Origin: Ophiodon elongatus
Lineage: Eukaryota; Chordata; Actinopteri; Perciformes; Hexagrammidae
Assembly: GCA_016806645.1 (NCBI GenBank)
Contig: JACSYO010000079.1
Location: 114,501 to 178,500 of the forward strand
DNA length: 64,000 bases
Direction of reading: 5' to 3'
Position 1 is the first letter of the stretch. Each line of letters begins with the position of its first letter. Under the pieces are notes generated by a model. That model was given only the letters and a program-made list of their open reading frames with translations, made no database searches and was not told where the DNA came from. Positions 15,328-25,765 of the stretch are shown piece by piece. The translations under genes were made by a program, and so were the position numbers.

Positions 15328-15515
15328 AATACCTTTTGGTAGACATGTTACACCACCATGTTTCTGTAGTAGCCTTGCATTGTCTGGTGGCCGCTGTAGG
15401 TTCTCCGCCATACCAAAGGGAGGTGTGAGTGGAGGGGTATTCAGTTGGCTACAATATGCAAACTCACCTCGATATGCCACTAAATTTTGCACACTAATCC
15501 TTTCATGTCACGCAG
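15328..15515 (+). repeat. Teleost interspersed repeat copy (family C, my label)
   Basis: The end of a familiar fish repeat is recognisable: CATGTTTCTGTAGTAGCC, CTGTAGGTTCTCC, GGTGTGAGTGGAGGGGTATT, CAGTTGGCTACAATATGC and ATATGCCACTAAATTTTGCA followed by CACACTAATCCTTT. In the version I remember the GTAGCC and GGTTCTCC blocks are farther apart, so this copy is probably internally deleted. Assignment is by recall. Confidence 0.5.
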
Positions 15516-16436
15516 AGTGTGTTTTGTACAGACATATTGACAAACTAATAGGTGTACACCTGGATGAATATTATTGGATGTTGCTAGTTAGCTGGCAGCC
15601 AAACAGCTGATGATGATGAGCCACTGAGGGTGAAGTTTGAATAAGACAGCTGATACCAATAAAAGCACTGCCTGAACTAACGCTGTGTTTTATTTTTTAG
15701 CCTTATTATTTTGTTTTCAATGTTAGTTTTTTGTTAATGGGTATTATTCATACTGATTGCTGTTGTACTAAATGTAATTGATCAATTGTAAAATAACATC
15801 TGTTTCTTGGACAAATTATTCAATAGCGTAAGGGGGCGAGGGGGTTCAATACATTGCTACCTTTTTTTTCCTTGTAAAATATCAATACTGTATCATCCTC
15901 AAACCTTTTATATTGGTTGTGCTGTAGTTAGAATGTGTTTGAGTCACTGATATAGGCCTAACTGCTCCACCGAAAGCTACATTTTCCTTTATTATATTAT
16001 CAGGAACTCAATCATTCTTTGTCGCTATAGTAGGTGTGACTGTGACATTGGCTTGTCATTAACAGATGTTCTAGATCAAACTTATCAGTTAAATGCATTA
16101 TACTGTATGGAACATCTCTAATCTCTCCCGATCTTAATTCAATATATTTCTGTTCAAAACAAAGTTAAATATGCGTAATATATGCCTAGCTGTAGATAAC
16201 AGATAGATATGGCAGTAACATGTTAGGCTGATCCGGCTGTCATGTGGTATCTTTTGTTATGGTAAATAATTATATTAATGATAAAAGTGAACGTAATCCC
16301 TGCAGTCATTGGCCTTTGATCTAAAGATTGATATTAACAATGAATAATATAATTTACAGTCAGTCAGGAGAGAATTTAAGAGTAATTTGTTTGTGATTTA
16401 TCTGATATAATGTTTTGTACAATAATATATATTTTT
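15516..16436. other. Intergenic, no gene seen
   Basis: AT-rich single-copy sequence. No repeat, RNA gene or open frame that I can support. Confidence 0.5.
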
Positions 16437-16773
16437 CCTGGTGGTGCAGTGGTTAGCACTTTCACCTTACAGCAGAGGGGCCGGGGTTCGATTCCCGATC
16501 TGTGTGGAGTTTGCATGTTCTCCCCGTGGCAGCGTGGGTGCCCTCTGGCTTCTCCGGCTTCCTCCCTCAGTCCAAAGACATGCAGCTCAGCTTAATTGGA
16601 GACTCTAAAATAGCCCGTAGGTGTGAATGTGAGTGTGAATGGTTTTCTGTCTCTGTGTGCCCTGAGATAAACTGGCTACCTGTCGAGGGTGAACCCTGCC
16701 TTCGCCCAATGTCAGCTGGGATCGGCTCCAGCGCCCCTAAATAGGATAAGCGGTCTGGATAATGGAATGGAAT
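16437..16773 (+). mobile_element. tRNA-derived SINE
   Basis: The 5' end keeps an RNA polymerase III A box (TGGTGCAGTGG, 16442-16452) and B box (GGTTCGATTCC, 16485-16495) about 33 bp apart, as in a tRNA-derived head. The body then reads GGAGTTTGCATGTTCTCCCC, AGTCCAAAGACATGCAG, TAGGTGTGAATGTGAGTGTG and CAATGTCAGCTGGGATCGGC, and ends in a short ATGGA-type tail. This order is that of an abundant fish SINE. Length is about 337 bp and both promoter boxes are intact. No target duplication is obvious. Mobilisation would need a partner LINE. Confidence 0.88.
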
Positions 16774-18215
16774 GTTTTTTTCCACCGTCCCATCATGTCA
16801 TACATATATCTCCGATACTAACAGTTGCTTGTAGGAAAAGTGGCCCAGTGTGTCTGTCAAGATTCATTTATTAAAATATAGCCAAGAAGCCTTCACCACT
16901 TCTCAACCGCAATCCTCTTAACAATCCCATCTCGTCAAATATTCAGCATAACCTACAGCTGTATGTTAGCATGCATATTTATTCATTTGAGAACCCAAAG
17001 ACTTTCTCGCATGAGCGTGAAGCCTGATCTTAAGGCAGGTTAGACCTCCACCCATGCAGTTGGGGAAAGAGGGAGAGTAGACATTGCTTTGTTTATTCAG
17101 AGCCGCTGAGAGCTCCCCTTTGTCCAGTGTTTGTGCCCTTGTTCTCTCCTCTCCTTTTATGAGCTCATTTGCTGATTCCTACAAGGACAAGATGAAGAGA
17201 TAGAAGGCTGTTTTTCTTTTCTCCTTACTGATAACATATTCTTTGTGCAGGGCTTGTCGCACCTATTTCAATCAATATAGTGAGCCTTAGACTCTCTGAA
17301 CTTGAATTGTATACCAAGAAATGCATTGCTTATTTACTAGGCAATAATGGAAAACATGTTTCCAGAATACCACAGAGAGATTATGTTGCTACATTCCGAT
17401 ACAGTTCTTGGGGTAAATGGATCCATAGATACCAAGATATCTCTATATGATTTTGCATGAAGATACAGTATGCAATGCATAAGGTATGCTTGCAAAATAA
17501 AACTGGTATGTATTAAGTCTTCATGGAAGACACTGCTTCTTGCTTGTAAAAAAGAGAACAGAGCGCGCGGGAAGCAATTACTTGCAATGCCCTTGCCTAA
17601 ATACTTGGGAGTCATTTGTATAGTCAATGGCAGGAAATAGTCGTATTAACATCCCATGTGGGAATGGCAATTCTGTGTGTGATGTTAAAGTCGTGATGAT
17701 TTGCAGCAATTGCTGGCTCTCCCTTCATTTTCAAACTAGGAACCAGAGAGTTGGTTTTTTTTGCATGATTGCTTGAAAGCAGAGCTAAGAGACTGTTTTC
17801 AAGTACAGAAAACACGGACTATATTGCTTTGCCCTCTGTCTGTTTTCAGGTCAATACGAGAGCATCGGAGGCAGCAAAGCCAAGAAGCGACAGAGGACTT
17901 TTGAGACGCAGCTTGTGCTTGAGTGACTTCACGCAGAGAAGCATCCAGAGGCACCAGGTTGATTGGCGTTGTTTGTTTTGCGCTGGCTTTGCCTGAGACC
18001 CCGGTGTGTCGTGCCAGCCAGCTGTGCAGCTACAACCGCCACCGCAGTAAAATATGCAATCATCAGCCATATCTCTGCCCCCCCCCCGAGCCCTCATTTG
18101 ATGGTAGCCTTTTAATGAGGAACAAGCCAGACGACTTACACCCATTGCGTCCTTGCCGCTAACCTTTATGCAGAATAGACGAACTCCTGACATATACAGT
18201 GCGACTGGGCACAAG
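16774..18215. other. Intergenic, no gene seen
   Basis: Single-copy sequence. Overlapping open frames at 17,769-18,229 occur on both strands. The plus-strand one follows a reasonable acceptor (TCTGTTTTCAG, ending at 17849), but no domain or partner exon is visible. I leave it uncalled. Confidence 0.45.
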
Positions 18216-18243
18216 GCATTCTGGGACACAAAGCATTCTGGGA
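18216..18243 (-). promoter_or_regulatory. Tandem TCCCAGAATGC boxes (ZNF143/STAF-like half sites)
   Basis: GCATTCTGGGA occurs at 18216-18226 and again at 18233-18243, a spacing of 17 bp. Its reverse complement TCCCAGAATGC is the 3' half of the vertebrate ZNF143/STAF consensus (ACTACAATTCCCAGAATGC, known biology). The ACTACA half is not preserved, so binding is uncertain. No gene start is visible nearby. Confidence 0.3.
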
Positions 18244-19714
18244 TGTGTACTCCCTCGTGAGGAGTGTTAAAACGCCAATGGGGTTTGGTCTCACATGGAC
18301 AGAAGGCGTAGCAGGTGCAGAAAGCAAACCTTTTGACCAGTCAGCACCCCTGTCGTCCTCCCTTCATCGCTCTCAACCTTTCCTCTCCCTTTCTGAGCCT
18401 TTTTATGTCTTTCTCTTCTGCATTTCTTTGTCTCTTTTCCCTCTATAGCTGTAAAAAATTTCATTTGGCATGCATTAAAGTTCTGCAGATAAGCTTGAAC
18501 ACTCAATGCTTTGAGTGGCAAGGACAGATTGCCACCTATTGGTAATAAGCGGTCATTGGTGGCAAAACTGTAAATGTAAAGGTGACATCATTCCTAACAA
18601 ACTTGAGCTCACATCAAGGCATCTGTAAAGCTGTATGTGTATTTGTGTAGATATTAAGGTGACAGCAAATTTGTTTTCAGATACTTGTCGTTGCTGTTTC
18701 TAATTCAGAGACCTATCTCAGCTGAGACCACACAAAACACAAATTAGCATAACAAATCATTTTCTCTCCAAATTGATCTTTTTGTTTACGAGCAAAACAG
18801 ACAGACAGCATTGTTCACAGCTCTGCATTGCTTATGACTCTCTGAAATGTCATTATATTTCTGCATTATGCTTCTGCTCTGCAACAGCTCTCTCATCTCT
18901 TCTTACACTTTGAGGAAGTATATAAATAAAAAAACTTAACGGCTCTCCATTTAGCCGTCCCATTTCTCATGGGGCCCTTGAACTAATCTGAAGCCTCGGT
19001 GGATTTTTGTACCCCGGAGAAGTGTGTCATTGGACTCTCATTTGAATAATATTACAGGGGATAAAGAAGTGCCATTATGAGCAAATAGCACACCACAATC
19101 AAATCACGACATTGCAGGAGACCACAGTTGGCACTGCAGCGCCTGGACTTATTTAGCAGGCCTTTTAAGTCGGCTCCTCTCCAACTTGCCCGCCGCAACC
19201 TGCTAAGCCGGTCCGTCCCACAAATCCTCACTTCCACACATGGTTGTGTTTCGCTTTTTGTAGGCAATTCAGTTGTTTAACTCAATACACAATGTCACCT
19301 AGTTCTCCCAATTTCTGTTACACTTTTAAGCCTGTCTCACCAAATCATTTACTACAAACTGCTATAGAGCACGACTCTACCACAGCTCTCTCTGTATATG
19401 TGACACTACAATCCATTCTTTACCTCGTTATTGTGCACAAAATATGTCAAATTGTGGCATGTGACGGCAATTGATATCTGACAGTGAAGAACCATGTCAA
19501 GGAAGAATGATCCAGGCCTGAATTTGAACTGCAACTGTAATTGAAACCAACTGAAAAACATACATTTACTAAAGCCTTGCATTTTCTGCTAGGATTTTTG
19601 TGTCATCTAAAATGACTAATTTACTCATATACAGTTCTTAAGTTTAGGTTTGAAGTATGTGACATATTGTACCTTTTGCCTATTATAGTATATAGCCTTC
19701 GTCGTAATTATGCC
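18244..19714. other. Intergenic, no gene seen
   Basis: Unique sequence with a pyrimidine-rich patch at about 18,355-18,445. Nothing else supportable. Confidence 0.5.
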
Positions 19715-19790
19715 TTTTTATGTAAAGCCCTTTGAATTGCCTTGATGTTGAACGACGCTATAAAAATTACCTATTTAAAAAAAAATGCTT
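19715..19790 (+). mobile_element. LINE-type 3' tail fragment
   Basis: TGTAAAGCCCTTTGAATTGC followed by CTTGATGTTGAACGACGCTA and an ATAAAAATTA-rich end matches the conserved 3' tail shared by many fish L2/CR1-like LINEs and their SINEs (GTAAAGC...TTGAGT...GCGCTATATAAATAAA type). Only the last 75 bp or so are present, a 5'-truncated insertion or a decayed remnant. Confidence 0.5.
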
Positions 19791-20094
19791 AATGCATCAT
19801 TATAGTAATTCAGTAGCATAACGTATATATTAACAAATAGACAGAGTCCATTCTGCATAGTTGATTATGATACTTTTTGCTGGTACTTGCGATGTGAGTA
19901 CTTTCACACAGCCGCGTCACCAGGAAACAATATTGGCATTATTAGTTTCTGCACCCACAGACACGTTGAATACATTCAGTCTGAGCAAATGATGTAGTAC
20001 AACAAGTGATGCACAGAGCAAGTGAAGTAGAATATCAATCAACCGTTATTGAATGTTAAATGTCATAATGATGATTATAACAGGGGAGAGAGTC

Positions 20095-20400
20095 CACTAA
20101 AGGGGATTGGGAGGGGTGGATGATAGGTTAAACAAACACTGGACCCCAGGACCAGGAGACCGCAGCTCGTGTCCCGTGTGAAACCAAACGTAAAAGTTGG
20201 TTACATTATGTGGTGGGTATATATTGTTACAGTTTTGTTACATTGCGTAAGAAAGTTTGCCACGGGCAGTTGTTATTTATTCACACTAAGTTATGCTGTT
20301 ACTTTTTGGTGTTACATTATTATTTGAAGACAAGCCATTATCTTATTCTATGCATAAGACCCAGCAGTTTTGTTGCTTAAACCTAATCAATCATTTCACA
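20095..20400 (+). repeat. Second family D copy
   Basis: GACCAGGAGACCGCAG (with the longer phrase around it), GTGTCCCGTGTGAAACCAAA, AAAGTTGGTTACATTATGTG and GTTTTGTTGCTTAAACCTAA match in order the repeat type I recall and share a core with the copy at 7,345-7,640. No terminal repeats or coding sequence are seen. Confidence 0.5.
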
Positions 20401-23400
20401 ATGTGAACCGCTTGGCATTATGTGGTTCTGCAAGCGTAATATAAGAGTGAAATTAAACATATTTACAAAGCATTTAAAGTAATTCAACGCATGCCGTGGT
20501 TTGCAAAAAAAATACAATGTCAAATTTTGTTATGGCAATTGCTTTTAAATTTTCTGAGAAAATAATTGAACCCAAATATTAATTCATTTAATTCATTTTC
20601 ATCAGATGGTATGAAAGCTATATTGCATGAAGATCCCAGGACCTTGTGGTGAGATTGTTTTTGCAATGGCTGTTTTCAAGGTCAAGACTGACTTTTCAAC
20701 TTTAGCTTGAAATCCAAATGGACAAAAAGTCCTTCAAGTGCTCAGGTAAAATGGAAATTTATCATTTTCTTCTCAATTGCTGCTTCCAAGGTCAAGAATT
20801 AGCTTTGTATGTCAGATTTAACGTTGTGCTTTTGTGGTATAGCTGTTGGTCATTAATGCTCCTCTGGCTATATGTACTGTAACTTCACTCAATCAAAAGA
20901 TCTGATTGCTTTTCCACCACCACTAGATGGCTAATACAGGAAATATGCATCAGCAGCCCTCTTCCAAATATCCTCACATCTGACATGAAGTTAAATTGCT
21001 GTAAAATGATCCCCGGAGTGCTGTCACACATTCAGGAATATAGTCCGGAGAAAGGAGAGAGAGACTGAAAGCAACACAGAGAAAGGGAAAGAGAGAAAAT
21101 GTCAAGGATACGGGCAGCACGGCTCCAAACAATCAAGCCACATGGCAATATGCAGGACAGATAGAGACACCATTTTGAGATGGCATTAACAGCTTGAGCC
21201 TCTCATCCAACCAAACTGTACATCATACTCAGATTTGCAGTTATTAGTGTGATTGCAAGTGAATATGCAAGAGGCTCTTTTGGTTGTTAGAAGAGTAATT
21301 GACATTCTGTAGGACATATTGTAGGCCCTTTAGTTTATAGTACTGAGCTTATTGTATTCTATGTTGTGATTTAATTTTTTTTAAATAAAAAAAAGATTTA
21401 CAAGTTGAAATCATCTTTAGTACTTTCAAGGCTATAAGAGACATGTGTGAAACAACGTATTTATATGCAACAGTGAATAGACAATCAAATCTAAATTAAA
21501 TCAAATAATGTTTTGTTTTTTTTGCATGCCATGAATGAAGCTTCAAACTCTTGCAGTTGCAATTGTATATAATTTCCAGAAATGTTCTTGAACCCGAACT
21601 AATTCAAGCATGGGGGAATCGGGATCAGACAGAGAATCAAAACGCTAAGCTAAATGCACCATGCTAAAGCATGTTAACGCTTGTCTTTTTTGCCATTATT
21701 TCTACAGAGCTACTATATGGTTGCTGCCATAAGCCGTGGTTGCTAGGAGATGTGCACAAATTCTGTAAGGCCTGTCTGCGAGAGTGGGATGTTGTGAGGT
21801 GGGGGTTGGTGGGGCCCTGAATGGAATCCTTCCTTCATTAAAGTCTCTCCAATGCTCGCTCACTATGGATGCATGTCTCTTTGGTATTTATTAGTAAATA
21901 GAGGGGAAAAAAAGGCATGCGGGTCGGCCTGTGGGAAATTGGTGTCACTCAACCAAATTAGCCGTTGCTTTATGAATCTGAACAGAATAATTTGTGGTTG
22001 ATCACTGCTGCCAGCAGGTTTGTTCCTTGCATAATTTCCTCCCGTCGTAGGACACTACGTAAGAGTCATTTGACATTTCTGGGTCACCTCTTGCTGCCGA
22101 GGCATTTTTTGGGTTCAGTGGTAAATTGATACATGAAGACGGCATGTTCCTATTCGCGACATAATAGCATCATGGTTCCCTGGAATGAGGGAGCAATGTT
22201 TTGAATTCAGCATCACATTGTGAAGGTAATATATGACAATGCCCCAGGGCACTGTCACCTCTCTTTCTTTCTCTCATTTTTTTTTCTCTTCTTGTAAAAT
22301 ACACAAAACAGTGAAGCCAGTATCGTCTTTGCTTTAATAAAAAACGCAGACAAGACCACTCGGAGTGTTGCCAACTTGGCATCACTCTGTTTAGAGTTAG
22401 CGACAGTTCAGAGCCTATTAGTGATTTTATTCCTAATATGCGACTAGTGGCAAATTTAGCATCTTAATCAGACCATCAGGGAAAAAGTGAGAAATATATT
22501 AAATTATATTATATTGTAATTCATTCCCATGCATGCTGTTCAGAGTAATCGCAGTCCATGGCTCTTGTCCATGCCAACAGCGTGGTGTCTCTCCCTCTCC
22601 TATTAGGCCGTGTGCAGACAGTCACTAGGGCAGACAGTAGGACGCCACTCGCCTCAGGAGAGGGGGCTCAGTTGTAGTAGAGTTTCTATGGTTACATTAA
22701 CGCTTTCGCTCTGAAACTCACTCTGGCATTGGAACTTTACAAAGTGCGAGGAAGCTGTGCACTATAGTATGTGCCAAAGCTTTTGTGCCATTCAAATGTT
22801 TTGTTGACAACGTTTCTATTGAATCTGTTGAATTTTTAATTGATCTCATATATATTAAAACGGTTTGTTTGATCTTCACCCTCACTTTGAAGATTTTGTC
22901 TCCTTTTTTTACTTCAAATATGCAATGTACCTGTAGCGAGTGTGTGATTATTTGGTCAAAGATTCCTCTTCCTTTTATGTGGTTGTTCCTTTTGGGGAAC
23001 ATGATGTGCAGGTGAGATGTCATAGATGGGAAAGGAATAGCAAGTGGTCATAGAGTGAAGAGGGATAGTCAATCTATCTTCAAATTGCTCTTTCTGTCTC
23101 CGCAGCAGCTGGTAATCATTTTGCCATTGAGATATATCATTGGAATGAAAGAAACAAGTACAGTAAAAGCCTTTTTTCTGAGGGTCAGATATTTTTACTC
23201 AGCGAGCTGCTGTGTATATAGTACAACGTCAGAGTTGTGTGAGCTGGCTATATACTGTAGGAGGTGGACTTGGAAGAACAGAATGTTCCTGTTCCTCAAT
23301 AGAAGAAACTTCAAAGCAGAGCATTACAATGTGTGCTTGTGACCACAAGAATGTCAATTCAATTTCCAAGATTGGCTGGGAAAATTCAGGTCTGTTGAAG

Positions 23401-24290
23401 AACCAGTGAACAAGACGTTTAATGCTATTTTTGTAGTAAACATAGTATGTCCGCAATTAGCCTTGAATTCTTTTCACATTTTCTTGTGTTTAAAAAAAAA
23501 CACAAATATATACATGTAATGCCGGGATGTCATAAGCTTTTTTATGAAATTAACTATACAACCAAAGGCTACACATTGTGGATACAAATTATGTAGAATA
23601 TTCTACCGTCTTGCCACTTCCTCCCAATATAGAGAGACACCTGCACAGTGAGTAATAAATCTCCAGTTCCCTCTTTACTGTCCAACTGATGGGGGCTGGT
23701 GCAGGTGCATCTTCATCTTCCTGCTGCCCTTCCTCTGTACTCAGGCTCAACTCATTTCCCAGATCATGCTGCGGATGCAATCGTTTGCAGGACTGTGGTG
23801 CCGTCTTCCTTGTCACATGATCACCCTGCTTTTAACAGAGACAAGTGAATAGGCATGTATGAGGAAAGGTGAGCATTGCTCCTGCATCATATTTAGTGAT
23901 GTTGACATGCAAGGGAAAAATCATTAAAGATGGTGACAGAGCCGTTATTGAAACAGATACAAAAGTTTGAAGATGGCTGCTTAGGCCTTAGAACCATTGT
24001 AAGTAAGGCAGGGACTGATTGAAGTAACTATTAAAGTGCAGTGTGTGCAAACTGACGCCATCATATTGTTAGTTTTTAATTTTTAATTACTATAAATATA
24101 GAGCGGAGAAATATATTGCTATCATACTGTAGCTTTTAATATTTATTATTGCCAATTTCCTGTCACTCTTGTATAAATAAGTATCTGTTACAGGTAGTGT
24201 AAATTACTCCATAGAAAACATTTTTTTTATTATTGAAACCTGCAAGTTAATTCTGATGTTTATTTATGCAGGGAAGCAAAGAGTTTACAT
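20401..24290. other. Intergenic, no gene seen
   Basis: Mostly unique AT-rich DNA. A minus-strand frame at 23,589-23,816 has an acidic stretch followed by a segment faintly like the C-terminal region of hAT transposases, but the resemblance is too weak to call. No RNA genes or terminal repeats seen. Confidence 0.45.
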
Positions 24291-24840
24291 TTGTAAAGGG
24301 TGGAAGTGACAGTTACGTTGAATAGGCTGATCTGTCAATAATGATACAGGTGGTTTTGCCTCCATGGTATCTACATGCAAGAGTACCATCAACCACCTCT
24401 CCGGCTCTGACCTCACCATCTCCGACCACCTGGCCATCATCATGGACGTCCCCATCCCAGGACCCGAACAGACACGCACCATGACCCTCCGTAATATCAA
24501 GTCCATCTACCCCTCATCCCTGTCAACCTGTCTCACTGAAAATCTCTCCACCCTCCAGCCCTCGTTTAGCCCCTCCCCCACAGACCTGGTCAACCTCTAC
24601 AATAACACACTGTCCTCCTGCCTTGATCAGCTTGGCCCTCTCACAACCAGAACTGTCTCTTTCACCCACGCTGCTCCCTGGTTCACACCTGAACTCCGCC
24701 TCATGAAATCGCGGGAACGCCGACTAGAGCGACTCTCCAACAAAACCGGACTCACAGTACACACCCTGGCTTACAAGGAATACATACAGCAATACAAACT
24801 GTATCTCGATACTGCACGCTCCACCTCCTACTCTGGCATC

Positions 24841-24891
24841 ATCCATAGGTTTGAGAAGTTTATCATAAATAAACTTCTCAAACCTATGGAT
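24841..24891. repeat. 23-bp perfect inverted repeat (5-nt loop)
   Basis: Bases 24841-24863 and 24869-24891 are exact reverse complements separated by CATAA. The right arm is the native LINE coding sequence (NKLLKPMD). The left arm replaces the upstream residues normally found there, so it looks like a local inverted copy of the right arm. The reading frame stays open across it. Confidence 0.95.
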
Positions 24892-25063
24892 AATCGCTCT
24901 CACTCCTCCACAGCTGAGAAATGCAACTCCTTCCTGTCATTCTACAAAACCAAAATTGAGATCATCTATAATCATGGTCTCAATTGATCCTCCCTCTCCT
25001 TTGAACGCCATGTCAATCAAATTACAAAAAACACCTTTTCATCTTAAAAACATTGCCCGTCTA

Positions 25064-25198
25064 CACCCCTCCCTCTCCTCTCTCTCTCTTCCCACCCCTC
25101 TCTCTCTTCTCACCCCTCCCTCTCCTCCCTCTCCTCCCATCCCTCCCCCTCCTCCCTCCCCTTTCCTCCCTCTCCTCCCCTCCCCTCCCTCCCCTCTT
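25064..25198. repeat. Polypyrimidine (CCCTCT/CCCTCC) low-complexity tract
   Basis: About 135 bp of almost pure C/T on the plus strand, expanded within the LINE relic between the codons for RLHPSLSS and AAETLIHAF. The end, 25177-25194, reads CCCC-T-CCCC-T-CCC-T-CCCC, so the minus strand carries four G-runs with single-base loops, a canonical G-quadruplex motif. The long open frame running through it is an artefact of composition. Confidence 0.95.
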
Positions 25199-25765
25199 CA
25201 GCCGCTGAAACACTCATCCACGCCTTCATCACCTCTCGACTGGACTACTGCAACAGCACCAAAATCATCCACAAACTACAACACATCCAGAACTCAGCGG
25301 CCCGTCTCTACCACTCCCACACCAGAGATCACATCACCCCAGTCCTTCAAAACCTCCACTGGCTCCCCACACATCAAAGAATATAGTTCAAGATTCTTCA
25401 CAACTTCGCCCCTTCATACCTTTCTGACCTCCTGCCCCGACACACTCCCACCCGCAACCTCCTCACCCCCCCTACAGGGCCTTCTCCATTGCTGCCCCCT
25501 CCCTCTAGAACTCTCTCCCCCAGCACCTCAGACATTCTCCATCACTCGCCACTTTCAAAACTGCACTCAAAAACTCCTTGATTTAAATCTGCTTTTAACC
25601 CGTGATGCTAGTTCAGTATGTTTTTGTTTTGTTTCTTACTGTTATGTAATCTCTCTTGTGTACATTGTTATTGCTTATATTGTTTGTTTTTACCATGTAA
25701 AGTGCCTTGAGTACCTTTTTAAAGCGCTATACAAATAAAATGTATTATTTTTATTAATATTAAGA

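Larger units (their letters stand above)
24330..25765 (+). mobile_element. L2-like LINE relic, reverse-transcriptase core deleted
   Basis: An open frame at 24,364-24,987 begins in the last part of an APE-type endonuclease (SDHLAIIMDV, the conserved Ser-Asp-His block) and continues through the linker typical of fish L2 elements (NIKSIYPSSLSTCL, APWFTPELR, TVHTLAYKEY, NKLLKPMDN). At about 24,980 it jumps directly to post-RT sequence (LSFERHVNQITKNTF, then LIHAFITSRLDYCNS, RDHITPVLQNLHWLP). The whole catalytic RT core is therefore missing. The later part also carries a TAG where the family reads on. The 3' end is the L2-type tail AAGCGCTATACAAATAAAAT. A pyrimidine expansion sits inside the post-RT part and a palindrome inside the linker. 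The element is dead. L2 clade is by recall of motif order; Rex1/CR1 relatives are possible but less likely. Confidence 0.82.

Noticed and set aside
23589..23816. Minus-strand frame with faint likeness to the hAT transposase C-terminal region
   Set aside because: The match depends on a few residues (RELEIYYS) and an assumed frameshift to reach a Trp-containing segment; no terminal repeats or second motif support it.
24956..25738. 260-codon plus-strand open frame, Pro/Ser-rich
   Set aside because: It is the wrong frame of the LINE relic held open by the C/T-rich expansion; its protein is low-complexity Pro-Ser-Leu.
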